Of a stretch of 64,000 nucleotides of DNA, positions 1 through 9,003 are shown one piece after another (positions within the stretch are counted from its first letter, which is position 1; the number at the start of each line of letters is the position of its first letter). A program made the position numbers and the translations under genes. This DNA is from Anaerolineae bacterium (GTDB lineage Bacteria > Chloroflexota > Anaerolineae > Aggregatilineales > Phototrophicaceae), in NCBI GenBank assembly GCA_022841825.1, contig JALHQT010000001.1, positions 930,001 through 994,000 on the forward strand, in the 5' to 3' direction. The notes beneath the pieces are model-generated. The model did no database searches, had not been told where the DNA came from, and saw only the letters and a program-made list of their open reading frames with translations.

Positions 1-1271
1 GCCGCCCGGAGCTGACGATATGCCCAGTAAAGCAGCAAGCCCCCCACGACGACCGCCGCAGCAATAATGAACCAACCGGGGATAACCGCATCAACGTTCT
101 TCCAGGCATTGATTTGCAGCGACAGGTTCTTTAACACCTGCAAGTTGAGCAGCGTCACAACAACCGCTCCCAACAACACGCCGCGAATTCCCCCCAGCCC
201 ACCGACGATGACCATCGCCAGGATCGAAATCGATTGAATGAGGCTGAAGCTCTCCGGGCTTACAAATGTCTGCTTCGCCCCATACAAGACGCCGAGCGCC
301 CCGGCAAATGCGGCACCGCTGGCGAACGCCATCAGCTTCATCCGTGTCAACGGCACGCCCATCGCAATCGCCGCTGTTTCATCTTCGCGGATCGCCGTCC
401 ATGCGCGCCCAATCGGCGAGTTCTCCAGGTTGCGCGCGACGACGATGATCACCACGATCATCAGGATTGCGATGAAGTAGAAGAGAATCTGATACGCAAG
501 GGGTTCCACGTTGGCAATTGGACGCCCCGTGATCTGCTCCATCCCTATCACGAACGGATGCAGGAAGTCTGCTGACGGTCGCGACACCGTATCCAATCCC
601 TGCGATCCATTGGTGATATTCACTGGAGAGCCAAGGTTATTGGCGACAATTCGGATAATCTCGCCAAAGCCCAGCGTGACGATGGCGAGGTAGTCCCCGC
701 GCAGGCGCAGCACAGGCAGACCGAGGAGGATGCCCGCGACGCCGGCAAAGAACACACCAAGGAAGACAAACCCGTAGAAGGCGTTCGCAGATACTGTCCA
801 GTTATTGATCGTAAAAATGGTATCGATTGGCGAGGTAAACATCGCCCAGGTATAGGCACCCACGGCGAAAAAGGCGATGTAGCCCAGGTCAAGCAGCCCG
901 GCAAAGCCGACGACGATATTCAACCCCAGCGCCAGCCCGGCAAAAATGCAGATCTGAATCGCAAGTTCGAGATAGGTGCTGTCAAAGATGCCTAGCAGCG
1001 GCAAAAGGATGATGAGCTGAATCGCAATCAGCGCCAGTTTGATCTTTCCATCCAGCGGCGACGCGAGAATCAGGAAGGGTGCCAGCACGAATGGCGGGAA
1101 GAAGATCATGCTAAGGAGTGGAAACACGGTGCTGCCGCGATCCAAGCCAATCAGTAGTCCCAGCGACAACAACAAATAAGCGATGATGGCAACCAGCGCC
1201 ACCATCGGCTGCTTCAGAAAGCCAAGCATCTGCGCCAGTGGGTTTGAGGTGGAGGATGTTCTTGCAGTCAT
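1..1271 (-). CDS. livM: Branched-chain amino acid ABC transporter permease, LivM type (3' end off the edge)
   Basis: The frame opens at an ATG (complement of 1269-1271) and runs without a stop off the left edge, so about 423 residues are visible and the C-terminus is missing. It is a very hydrophobic membrane permease. The segment GFAGLLDLGYIAFFAVGAY near residue 121 and a later GGLGGIRGVLLGA segment fit the LivM/BPD_transp_2 family, which forms the membrane channel with LivH. The start lies 2 nt after the livH stop, so the two are translationally linked. The transported solute could be a branched-chain amino acid, another amino acid, an amide or urea; the sequence alone does not decide. The ATPase genes (livG/livF) would be expected beyond the edge. 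Confidence 0.92.
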   Translation of the reverse strand, partial: MTARTSSTSNPLAQMLGFLKQPMVALVAIIAYLLLSLGLLIGLDRGSTVFPLLSMIFFPPFVLAPFLILASPLDGKIKLALIAIQLIILLPLLGIFDSTYLELAIQICIFAGLALGLNIVVGFAGLLDLGYIAFFAVGAYTWAMFTSPIDTIFTINNWTVSANAFYGFVFLGVFFAGVAGILLGLPVLRLRGDYLAIVTLGFGEIIRIVANNLGSPVNITNGSQGLDTVSRPSADFLHPFVIGMEQITGRPIANVEPLAYQILFYFIAILMIVVIIVVARNLENSPIGRAWTAIREDETAAIAMGVPLTRMKLMAFASGAAFAGALGVLYGAKQTFVSPESFSLIQSISILAMVIVGGLGGIRGVLLGAVVVTLLNLQVLKNLSLQINAWKNVDAVIPGWFIIAAAVVVGGLLLYWAYRQLRA

Positions 1272-1273
1272 GA

Positions 1274-2521
1274 TTACACCTTTTCGTCCACTTTAGCGCC
1301 CAAGAGACCGCTGGGGCGGAAGAGCAGTACCAGGATGAGGACTGAGAAGGTGAAGACAGGCGTATAACGCTGACCAAACGCCGGGAAGTAGACGAGAATG
1401 CCATTCAGGAATGTCTCAATCAACCCCAGCGCTAACCCGCCGAGCAGCGCGCCCGTCATATTGCCAATTCCCCCGAGCACTGCCGCCGTGAACGCCGTCA
1501 AACCAGGGATAAAGCCCACAAAGGGCGTCACCGTGCCGACGTTCAAGCCATATAAGACACCCGCAGCGCCGCCAAATGCACCGCCCAGGAAGAATGTCAA
1601 CGAAATCATCAGATTGGCGTTAATGCCCATCAGCCCGGCAGTCGCCATGTCCTGAGAGACCGCACGAATACCACGCCCCTGCTTCGTGCCATTCACAAAC
1701 CAGTTCAGGATGAGCAGCATGAGGATCGCAGCGACGATGATGATCAGCGAAGTCATGCGCAGTCCGATGTCGATTTCATCGCGATTGGCGGCGGTGAACC
1801 AGAACTGGAGCAGCGGCGCGTTTTCGGGAGTCAGCGTGATTTCTGGGCGCTGCTGAAAAAATGAGACCTGACTGACAGGATAGGTCAGGTTGAAGTCATT
1901 GCGGGTAATCGCAGCGAAGCCACGCACTACATCGATCAGCAGAAAAGAGACGCCAATCGCGGAAATGAGCGGCACAAGGCGAGGCGCGCCTCGCAGCGGG
2001 CGGTAAGCAACACGCTCGACAATCACTGCCAGCGTTCCGCTGATCACCATACCCGACAGCACGAGTGCGACGATGAGCAGGATGGGGTTCCATGCCTCAA
2101 GCACCCCTTCTCCGGCTGCGCCGATGCGCTGCATGACCTCAAAACCAACTACAGAACCCACCATGAAAAACTCGCTATGCGCGAAATTGATAAACTTGAG
2201 AACGCCATAGACGAGGGTATAGCCAAGCGCGATCATGGCGTACACAAAACCAATGCTGACGCCACCAATAATCATGTCCGGGAGCTGCCGGGCAATTTGC
2301 TGCGTAAGGTTGATGTTCTCGCGCGGTTCAGGGAAGACCACCGCAAGCAGGAGTGCCAGGACGGTCAGAATGACCGAAACACCAAGGATGAAGCCGAAGA
2401 TTTGTCCCAAGGGGAAGAGGGTGAATTTGTAGAACCAGCTATTTTTGAAGGCTTCCCAACCAGTGACGCTCACGCCCTGGGCAGCGCTTTCCAGTGAGGT
2501 GGAAGTTGTATCTGTTGCCAT
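1274..2521 (-). CDS. livH: Branched-chain amino acid ABC transporter permease, LivH type
   Basis: This 415-residue membrane protein has a roughly 45-residue N-terminal extension before the first hydrophobic segment, longer than typical LivH proteins of about 300 residues. LivH hallmarks include YGVLKFINFAHSEFFMVG (near residue 105), a central VPLISAIGVSFLL stretch, and a C-terminal PGLTAFTAAVLGGIGNMTGA loop. It would form a heterodimeric channel with the LivM-type protein encoded 2 nt downstream. Its start lies 85 nt beyond the stop of the binding-protein gene, with an intrinsic terminator-like hairpin in the gap. That arrangement usually lets the binding protein be made in excess over the permeases. 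Confidence 0.92.
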   Translation of the reverse strand: MATDTTSTSLESAAQGVSVTGWEAFKNSWFYKFTLFPLGQIFGFILGVSVILTVLALLLAVVFPEPRENINLTQQIARQLPDMIIGGVSIGFVYAMIALGYTLVYGVLKFINFAHSEFFMVGSVVGFEVMQRIGAAGEGVLEAWNPILLIVALVLSGMVISGTLAVIVERVAYRPLRGAPRLVPLISAIGVSFLLIDVVRGFAAITRNDFNLTYPVSQVSFFQQRPEITLTPENAPLLQFWFTAANRDEIDIGLRMTSLIIIVAAILMLLILNWFVNGTKQGRGIRAVSQDMATAGLMGINANLMISLTFFLGGAFGGAAGVLYGLNVGTVTPFVGFIPGLTAFTAAVLGGIGNMTGALLGGLALGLIETFLNGILVYFPAFGQRYTPVFTFSVLILVLLFRPSGLLGAKVDEKV

Positions 2522-2542
2522 GAGTTGCTCCGAAAGGTCCCC

Positions 2543-2585
2543 CTATAAAAAAGCGGCGGTGCTGCACCGCTGTGAGCACCGCCGC
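2543..2585 (-). terminator. Intrinsic terminator or attenuator between binding protein and livH
   Basis: An 11-bp perfect inverted repeat (2553-2563 with 2575-2585, loop 11 nt) is followed on the minus strand by a run of six T (2547-2552). It sits directly after the binding-protein stop codon and before livH, so it probably stops part of the transcripts and keeps binding protein above permease. Confidence 0.75.
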
Positions 2586-2601
2586 CCTGTTTCTGCGTAG
2601 C

Positions 2602-4209
2602 CTACATCGGCGGCAGGATCACGTTGTCAATCACATGGATGACACCGTTTGTGCCCTGAATGTCGGCGCTGGTGACATTGGCGGTACGTCCCATACCATC
2701 GGTGATCGTGACACCCGCGTCCGAGACATTGATGGTCAGCGTCGCGCCATTGACCGTCGTCACTTCCATACCGTCGGTGAGCTGACCACTGAGGACAGCA
2801 CCGGGAACAACATGGTACGTGAGGATGCCGGTGAGCAGCTCGGTGTTCGCCAGAACATCTTCAGCCGTCGTGCCGAGTTCGGTCAGCGTTGCAGCGAAGG
2901 CATCGTTGGTCGGCGCGAAGACGGTGAACGGACCATCGCCATTCAGCGTATCGACCAGACCCGCCGCCTGAACCGCCGCGACAAGTGTGCTGAACGCTTC
3001 GTTGCCCGCAGCGATGTCGACGATCGAGCCACGCGCCACGAGTGGCGACGGGATTTCGAGGGACGACAGCAGCGTGTTACCACTCCAGGCAGCCGGGTCA
3101 GCAGACTGAACCTGGAAAACGTAGTAGAGACCAGTTTCCGGGTCACCGTTGCGGTCGAAGGTGACGGTCGCGGTCAGACCTTCGTAACCTTCGGTGGCGC
3201 GGACGGCGTCACGAACGGTCTCACGGGTCAGTTCGCCGCCATCGGCGACAACGCCAGCCATCGCGGAGAGGATAACGCCAGCCGAGTCATACGCCTGGGC
3301 GCTGAAGGGCTGAGGACCTTCGCCGAACTTGGCGGTGTAATCTTCAATGAACTGCGCCGCAGCCGGGTACAGGCTGGCGGGACCAGCAACCGAGGTGAAG
3401 TAGGTGCCGACACCCGCTTCGCCAGCGATCGCAGCAAATTCGCTCGAGTCGAAACCATCCGGACCCATGAACGCACCCTCGAAACCAGCCGCGCGCGCCT
3501 GGTTGATGAAGATCGCGGTCTGGCTGTAGATACCACCGAAGTAGATGATCTCCGGTTCCAGCGCGAGGATCGGGGTGATGATGCCTTCGAAGTTCGCGGC
3601 TTCGGTCGTGCCTTCAAAGCCAAGGACAGTCATACCCTGAGCTCCGGCTTCGATCTGGAAGAACTGCGCAACAGCTTCGCCGTAGGCGGTGGTGTCGTGC
3701 AGAATGTAGGCGCTGGTCGCACCCAATTCTTCTGCCGCATAACGCGCGCCGGTCGGACCCTGAAGGTCGTCACGACCGCAAACACGATTAACGGTGAGCA
3801 GACCACGATCGGTCACGCGCGGGTTGGTGTTGGCGGGCGACACCATGGTGATGTTATTCGCTTCGTAGACTTCCGACGAAGGAATGGCAACACCTGAGTT
3901 CAGGTGACCCACGACGGCAAGAATTGCCGGGTCATTGGCGAGCTGCTGGGCATTCGCCACGCCGACATCCGGGGTCGCCTGGTCATCGAACGGCACATAT
4001 TCAACCGTGAACCCTGCATCGGTCAGAGGACCGGCGAGCTGTTCGATTGCCAGTTCGACGCCATTGCGAATGCCAATACCGAGCACCGACTGAGGACCAC
4101 TCAGCGGGCTTTGCGATGCGATGCGAATGACGTTGTCCTGTGCGCCGACGAATGCAACGCCGGACGCCAGCACCAGCGCCATGAGCGCAAGAACCAGAAC
4201 CTTTTTCAT
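2602..4209 (-). CDS. LivK-type periplasmic binding protein fused to a C-terminal fasciclin (FAS1) domain
   Basis: The protein has 535 residues from the ATG at 4209, which follows a GGAG motif and begins a clear signal peptide (MKKVLVLALMALVLASGVAF, cleavage near AQ). An upstream in-frame start at 4287 would bury that signal peptide. Residues about 27-383 form a type I solute-binding fold of the LivK family (IRIASQSPLSGPQ, later VVGHLNSGVAIPSSEVYE). Residues about 396-534 form a full FAS1 domain with the H1 motif GPFTVFAPTNDAF, a central TYHVVPG and the H2 motif GVIHVIDNVILPP. FAS1 domains usually mediate adhesion or polymer binding, so the fusion may anchor the receptor outside the cell. The transporter role is secure; the reason for the FAS1 tail is not known. 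Confidence 0.9.
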   Translation of the reverse strand: MKKVLVLALMALVLASGVAFVGAQDNVIRIASQSPLSGPQSVLGIGIRNGVELAIEQLAGPLTDAGFTVEYVPFDDQATPDVGVANAQQLANDPAILAVVGHLNSGVAIPSSEVYEANNITMVSPANTNPRVTDRGLLTVNRVCGRDDLQGPTGARYAAEELGATSAYILHDTTAYGEAVAQFFQIEAGAQGMTVLGFEGTTEAANFEGIITPILALEPEIIYFGGIYSQTAIFINQARAAGFEGAFMGPDGFDSSEFAAIAGEAGVGTYFTSVAGPASLYPAAAQFIEDYTAKFGEGPQPFSAQAYDSAGVILSAMAGVVADGGELTRETVRDAVRATEGYEGLTATVTFDRNGDPETGLYYVFQVQSADPAAWSGNTLLSSLEIPSPLVARGSIVDIAAGNEAFSTLVAAVQAAGLVDTLNGDGPFTVFAPTNDAFAATLTELGTTAEDVLANTELLTGILTYHVVPGAVLSGQLTDGMEVTTVNGATLTINVSDAGVTITDGMGRTANVTSADIQGTNGVIHVIDNVILPPM

Positions 4210-4304
4210 AGAGAAACACTCCGTGAGGTGAAAAGAGTGATGAGCATTAGTCGCTCGACTATACCTGACCGCGCTGTCAAGCACCAATGCAGTACATCGC
4301 GGAG

Positions 4305-4332
4305 AGTATAACGAGCGGTGCGATTATCACAA
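4305..4332 (-). promoter_or_regulatory. Possible promoter of the liv-type operon
   Basis: On the minus strand TTGTGA (4327-4332) is followed after 16 nt by TATACT (4305-4310), giving a leader of roughly 95 nt before the ATG at 4209. This is a consensus match by eye only. The 4210-4456 region is the divergent gap between this operon and the EamA gene; I see nothing else definite in it. Confidence 0.4.
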
Positions 4333-4456
4333 GTCGGCAATATTGCACAACAAACTCTCACGAGACTTTTAATATTTGTATCAACCCGAAAGCAAACGTA
4401 ACCTGTGGTATCTTTTTGCATCGCATCCAGCAGACGCCGAAATAAGGGATCACGCC

Positions 4457-5350
4457 ATGACGACCTCGCAACGCGGCATCCTCTACGGGCTACTTGCGGC
4501 AGCCATCTGGGGAGGCATGTACGTAGTCTCGGATCAGGTATTGCGCGTCATCCCGCCCTTCACACTCCTGACGATCCGACTCCTCCTCGGCGTTCTCACC
4601 CTTGCGCTGCTTCTTGTTCTGCGTCAATCGCAACAGCCCAGACGCATTCGTAATGGTCAGCACGGGGCACCAAATACAACCCTCTCCTTCATCCTGGTCG
4701 GGCTGCTCGGCTTTGGCGTCTCGGTCGGCTTGCAGTTCGTCGGCACCGATCTGTCTGACGCAGTCAACGGCGCGCTGATCACCTCGGCATCCCCTGCATT
4801 CATCCTGCTGTTTGCAGCCCTTATCCTGCGCGAAAGACTCACACTGATCCACATCGCCGCGGTTGCGCTCGCCACGGTTGGCGTCATCGTCATCATCGAC
4901 CCCACGCAGGTCGATTTCAGCTCGTCCGCCTTCGCAGGCAACCTCGCGCTGGTCATGGCGGCGCTGACCTGGGGCTTATTCTCAGTACTGTCGCGGCGGG
5001 TTGGGCTGGGGAAGGATACGCTGCTGGTCACACTCTACGGATTCATCGGCGGTCTTCTACTCACAGTGCCCGCAGCGGCAATTGAGCTGCAAAGCCGCTC
5101 GATTGGACAACTGGATGGCAGCACTGTTTTGGGAATACTCTACCTGGGGGTGATTTCGACCGCGGGCGCAATGTGGCTGTGGAACCGCGCCTTTGCCCTG
5201 GTCGATGCTTCAACGGCGTCGCTTACTTTCTTCGCACAGCCGCTCGTCGGGGCGCTGCTCGCTGCCGCGATTGGTCAGGCGATCACACCGGCGCTCATCA
5301 TCGGCGGCATCCTGATTGCGCTCGGCGTGCTGCTGTCGCTGCGTAGGTGA
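4457..5350 (+). CDS. EamA/DMT-family transporter
   Basis: This 297-residue protein has about ten hydrophobic segments arranged as two EamA repeats of five. The first starts at GILYGLLAAAIWGGMYV and the second at GNLALVMAALTWGLFSVLSR. The family exports or imports small metabolites such as amino acids, nucleosides or drugs; the substrate cannot be read from sequence. The ATG at 4457 is preceded by AAGGGAT about 8 nt upstream and is preferred over a TTG at 4376. The gene is divergent from the liv-type operon and appears monocistronic. Confidence 0.9.
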   Translation: MTTSQRGILYGLLAAAIWGGMYVVSDQVLRVIPPFTLLTIRLLLGVLTLALLLVLRQSQQPRRIRNGQHGAPNTTLSFILVGLLGFGVSVGLQFVGTDLSDAVNGALITSASPAFILLFAALILRERLTLIHIAAVALATVGVIVIIDPTQVDFSSSAFAGNLALVMAALTWGLFSVLSRRVGLGKDTLLVTLYGFIGGLLLTVPAAAIELQSRSIGQLDGSTVLGILYLGVISTAGAMWLWNRAFALVDASTASLTFFAQPLVGALLAAAIGQAITPALIIGGILIALGVLLSLRR

Positions 5351-5472
5351 CCCAATCACGCCATCGACGATAAGTTGTCTTGATGATAGCCCGAAGCGAG
5401 CGTCCCCGCTGACAGATGCCGCGCTATACTCTCGGCATAATGACATTACGATACTGACAAAGGGCTTCAACG

Positions 5473-6147
5473 ATGGCACGTTTCGACCGAATGACGACCT
5501 ATAACACGTTTCTTGCAGACGGCATGGTGCCACTGTTCTATCATGCGGATGCTGAAGTCGCCGCCAATGTCGCTTCGGCGCTGGCAAAGGGCGGCGTCCG
5601 CACGCTCGAATTCACCAATCGCGGCGACTTTGCCGTCGAAGTCTTCAGCACGCTCGTCAAGCGCGTCGCGACGGACTCCCCCAGCCTGATCGTTGGCGCG
5701 GGCACCATTGACGATGCCCCAACCGCCGCGCTCTTCATTGCGCATGGTGCCAACTTCATCGTTTCGCCCAGCTTCAACGCCGAAGTCGCCCGCCTTTGCA
5801 ACCGCCGCAAGATCCCCTACCTACCCGGCGTCGGCAGCATCACCGAAATCGCGACGGCAGAAGAGCACGGTGTCGAAATCGTCAAGATGTTCCCGGCGGA
5901 ATCCGTCGGGGGACCGTCTTTCGTCAAGGCAGTGCAGGGCCCCCGCCCCTGGACACGCATTATGCCAACGGGCGGTGTGACGACCGACGAAGGCAACCTG
6001 CGCAGTTGGTTTGATGCCGGGGTCGCCTGTGTGGGCATGGGCAGCAATCTCATCAAAAACGAATGGGTCAAGGCGGGCGATTTTGCCGCCATCGAGCGCG
6101 AAACCGCCGCCGTGCTCGCGCGTATCCAGGCGATTAGGGGGCGCTAG
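5473..6147 (+). CDS. eda: KDPG/KHG-type aldolase (2-keto-3-deoxy-6-phosphogluconate aldolase family)
   Basis: This 224-residue TIM-barrel aldolase is close to the usual length of about 210. The Schiff-base lysine lies in EIVKMFPAES (K138), the conserved acid is the Glu in RTLEFTNRGD (E46), and the phosphate loops are GAGTI, GVGSITE and MPTGGV. Family members cleave KDPG to pyruvate and glyceraldehyde 3-phosphate, or act on related 2-keto-3-deoxy acids. No 6-phosphogluconate dehydratase gene is visible nearby, so a classical Entner-Doudoroff role is unproven. The gene stands alone, with a gap of more than 140 nt on each side except for a small hairpin downstream. Confidence 0.88.
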   Translation: MARFDRMTTYNTFLADGMVPLFYHADAEVAANVASALAKGGVRTLEFTNRGDFAVEVFSTLVKRVATDSPSLIVGAGTIDDAPTAALFIAHGANFIVSPSFNAEVARLCNRRKIPYLPGVGSITEIATAEEHGVEIVKMFPAESVGGPSFVKAVQGPRPWTRIMPTGGVTTDEGNLRSWFDAGVACVGMGSNLIKNEWVKAGDFAAIERETAAVLARIQAIRGR

Positions 6148-6200
6148 TCCGTTTCTTCGTGGGTCGCATCTTTAGTCACGGAAGTTCGGCTTAATGAGAG

Positions 6201-6219
6201 TTGGCGTGCAGAACGCCAA
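6201..6219. repeat. Short inverted repeat downstream of the KDPG aldolase gene
   Basis: TTGGCGT (6201-6207) and ACGCCAA (6213-6219) form a perfect 7-bp stem with a 5-nt loop. No T run follows, so it is a weak terminator candidate for the aldolase gene or an operator for typA. Confidence 0.3.
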
Positions 6220-6302
6220 TCTGAGATCGCACCTATATCGCTTAACATTCCCCTGATACAATGAGCGCATTACACCCAATCCCCTAGTTCATGAGGCAAA
6301 CA

Positions 6303-8159
6303 GTGTTTTCCACCCGCAACGATATTCGCAACATCGCCATCATCGCACATGTCGATCATGGCAAGACCACGCTTGTCGACGGAATGCTGAAGCAGACAAA
6401 AGTCTTCCGCAACGCCGCCGCCGCCGGCGAACGCATCCTTGACAGCAATACGCTCGAACGTGAGCGCGGCATCACCATCCTGGCGAAAAACACCGCCGTC
6501 CACTATGGCGACGTCAAGATCAATATTGTGGACACCCCCGGACACGCCGATTTTGGCGGTGAAGTCGAGCGCGTGCTTAACATGGTCGATGGTGCCCTGC
6601 TGCTGATCGACAGCGTCGAAGGACCAATGCCCCAGACGCGCTTCGTCCTGCGTAAGGCGCTCGAACTCGGTCTGCGCGTGATCGTCGTCATCAACAAGGT
6701 TGACCGTGCCAATGCCCGCCTCGCGGAAGCGCTCAACGAAACCTTCGACCTTTTCATCGAACTCGGAGCAACTGACGAACAGGCGGATTTCCCGGTCGTC
6801 TATGCCATCGGTCTGGAAGGACGCGCCGGTTACAGTGCCAACGCAATGGTCGATGACCTGGCACCCCTTTTCGAGACCATTGTCAAGCACGTCCCGCCGC
6901 CCCGGATCGACGACGATATGCCTGCGCGCCTGCTCGTCACAACGCTCGAATACGATAACTACAAGGGGCAGATTGCAATTGGTCGCCTGCGCAGCGGCAC
7001 CATGCGTAAGGGCATGCCCGTCATCCGCATAACCACCGACGGTCGCCGGGTCAAAGGCAACCTCGATTACCTCTTCACCTTCTCCAACCTCGCCAAGCAG
7101 GAAGTCGATGAAGTCCACGCGGGTGAAATTGTCGCGTTCGGCGGTTTTGACGAAATTGGCATCAGTGACACGGTTGCCGACCCCAGCGTGACCGAACCGC
7201 TGCCCAGCATCGACATCGAGCAGCCTACCGTCCGCATGACCTTCGGCGTCAACACCTCGCCGTTCGCCGGTCGCGAGGGCAAAACTGGATGGGGCACGTC
7301 ACGCCGTCTGCGCGAACGCCTCTATAACGAAACCCGTTCTAACCTGGCGCTGCGCGTCGAAGATGGCGACTCGCCTGAAAAGTTCATCGTCAGCGGGCGC
7401 GGCGAACTGCATCTGGGTATCCTGATCGAAACGATGCGGCGCGAAGGCTACGAATTCGAGATCAGCAAACCCGAAGTCATCCTCATCCGTGACGAAGACA
7501 CGGGTGAAACGATGGAGCCATTCGAGGAAGTGCACATCGAAGTCGCTGACTCGCTGACTGGCACAGTCGTCGAAATGCTCGGTGGGCGGCGCGGGCAGAT
7601 GCTCGACATGCGCACCGAACGCGGGACAACCTTCATGAAATACCTCGTTCCCACACGCGGGTTGCTCGGCTTCCGCACCAAGTTCCTGACTGCCACCAGT
7701 GGAATGGGGCAAATGCACAGCCTATTCCACGGTTATGAACCCCTCGTGGGCAGCATCCCCGGACGCCAGTTCGGCAGCCTGGTCGCCTGGGAAACAGGAA
7801 CGGCTGTTTCCTACGGCATGTTGGCGGTGCAGGATCGTGGACAGTACTTCATCGACGCAGGGACTGAAGTCTACGAAGGCATGATCGTCGGCGAGCACAT
7901 TCGACCGGAAGATCTCGCCGTCAACGTCTGTAAGACCAAGACCCTCTCGGCAGTCCGCACGATCGACCGCTCAGAGGATGCGCGCATGAAGTCCATCCTG
8001 CAATTGACCCTGGACGACTTCATCGAGTTCATCGACGAAGATGAGCTGCTGGAAGTGACGCCAGTCGCGCTGCGTGGGCGCAAGCGCATCCTCAACAACG
8101 AAGAGCGCATCAAGGGCATCAAGAGACGTGAAAAGATGCTGGAGGCGGCGGAGGGTTAA
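6303..8159 (+). CDS. typA: Translational GTPase TypA/BipA
   Basis: This ribosome-binding GTPase of the EF-G family has about 618 residues. The G1 P-loop is AHVDHGKTT, the switch/G2 region is ERERGITI, G3 is [13 protein letters not shown] and G4 is NKVDR. EF-G-like beta-barrel and domain III/V regions follow ([16 protein letters not shown]), then the TypA-specific C-terminal domain containing [10 protein letters not shown] and [13 protein letters not shown]. TypA supports ribosome assembly and stress responses. An ATG at 6291 lacks a Shine-Dalgarno site, whereas the in-frame GTG at 6303 has GAGG 6 nt upstream and is preferred; the difference is four residues. surE follows after 6 nt, so the two probably share a transcript. 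Confidence 0.97.
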   Translation: MFSTRNDIRNIAIIAHVDHGKTTLVDGMLKQTKVFRNAAAAGERILDSNTLERERGITILAKNTAVHYGDVKINIVDTPGHADFGGEVERVLNMVDGALLLIDSVEGPMPQTRFVLRKALELGLRVIVVINKVDRANARLAEALNETFDLFIELGATDEQADFPVVYAIGLEGRAGYSANAMVDDLAPLFETIVKHVPPPRIDDDMPARLLVTTLEYDNYKGQIAIGRLRSGTMRKGMPVIRITTDGRRVKGNLDYLFTFSNLAKQEVDEVHAGEIVAFGGFDEIGISDTVADPSVTEPLPSIDIEQPTVRMTFGVNTSPFAGREGKTGWGTSRRLRERLYNETRSNLALRVEDGDSPEKFIVSGRGELHLGILIETMRREGYEFEISKPEVILIRDEDTGETMEPFEEVHIEVADSLTGTVVEMLGGRRGQMLDMRTERGTTFMKYLVPTRGLLGFRTKFLTATSGMGQMHSLFHGYEPLVGSIPGRQFGSLVAWETGTAVSYGMLAVQDRGQYFIDAGTEVYEGMIVGEHIRPEDLAVNVCKTKTLSAVRTIDRSEDARMKSILQLTLDDFIEFIDEDELLEVTPVALRGRKRILNNEERIKGIKRREKMLEAAEG

Positions 8160-8165
8160 TCGAAA

Positions 8166-8957
8166 ATGCGCCCGCTCATCCTGCTCTGTAACGACGATGG
8201 AATCTTTTCTCCGGGTTTGCACGCCCTTGCCAACGCAGTCGCCCCACTGGGCGACCTGCTGATCGCCGCACCCCACGAGCAGCAGACGGCGATGGGTCGC
8301 AGCAAACCACGCAAACATGATACCGGCGTGATCGAGAGCGTCGAGATTGAGGTCGGCGGCAGCCCGCACCCCGCCTATGCGATTCGCTGCTCACCAGCGC
8401 TCACGGTCGCACATGCGGTGACGGAACTCGCGCCGCGCCGAATTGACCTGTGTCTGAGTGGGATCAACTACGGCGAGAACATCGGCTTCAGCCTCACTGC
8501 CAGCGGCACGATTGGCGCGGCGCTGGAAGCAGCATCGTTTGGCATCCCGTCGCTCGCGCTCTCGCGGGAGACACCGCTGGAGATTAATTTCCTCCACGAC
8601 TACGCGCCGCTCGACTGGCAGGCTGCGATGCACTTCGCCGCCTACTTCGCAGAGAGGACGCTGCGCGACGGGCTGCCCGACGGCGTTGCACTCCTCAACA
8701 TCAACGTGCCAAACGACGCGACAGCCGCGACACCCTCGCGTCTGACGATCCAAAGCCGGAGCAACTACTACAACCTCTACGGCAGCCCCCACCGCACCCT
8801 CGAAGAGCCGCACATTCTACATGAGACGAAGGGTGCGCCTGCGCATGAGCTGGAATCGAACAGCGATGTGATGGCGATCCTTTACGACCGCGTCGTCTCA
8901 GTCACCCCCATGTCTGGGCTGATGACGGCGCACGATGTAAACATCACGGTCGCGTAA
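8166..8957 (+). CDS. surE: 5'/3'-nucleotidase SurE
   Basis: The protein has 263 residues, the typical SurE length. It carries the N-terminal metal-binding signature LLCNDDGIFSPGLHAL (Asp10/Asp11) and the family motif CLSGINYGENIG followed by SGTIGAALEAASFGIPSLAL. SurE is a divalent-metal-dependent acid phosphatase that removes phosphate from nucleoside 5'- and 3'-monophosphates and short polyphosphate. The ATG at 8166 follows the typA stop by 6 nt, with GGAGG inside the end of typA. In many bacteria surE sits with pcm and rpoS; that linkage is absent here. Confidence 0.95.
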   Translation: MRPLILLCNDDGIFSPGLHALANAVAPLGDLLIAAPHEQQTAMGRSKPRKHDTGVIESVEIEVGGSPHPAYAIRCSPALTVAHAVTELAPRRIDLCLSGINYGENIGFSLTASGTIGAALEAASFGIPSLALSRETPLEINFLHDYAPLDWQAAMHFAAYFAERTLRDGLPDGVALLNINVPNDATAATPSRLTIQSRSNYYNLYGSPHRTLEEPHILHETKGAPAHELESNSDVMAILYDRVVSVTPMSGLMTAHDVNITVA

Positions 8958-8987
8958 AACAAAGGGCGAGGGAATGACCCTCGCCCT
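8957..8987 (-). terminator. Terminator hairpin between convergent surE and the Ig-repeat gene
   Basis: A perfect 10-bp stem (8963-8972 with 8978-8987, loop 5 nt) is followed on the minus strand by a T-rich stretch (TTTGTTTTA). It fits an intrinsic terminator for the minus-strand gene and could also block read-through from surE. Confidence 0.7.
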
Positions 8988-9003
8988 GCCGCTGCTTCTA
9001 CGA

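Noticed and set aside
2572-3897. Long plus-strand open frame of 441 codons opposite the LivK-FAS1 gene
   Set aside because: It mirrors a well-supported gene, its translation is Arg/Asp/Gly-rich without domains, and no ribosome-binding site precedes it. Long antisense frames are normal in GC-rich DNA.
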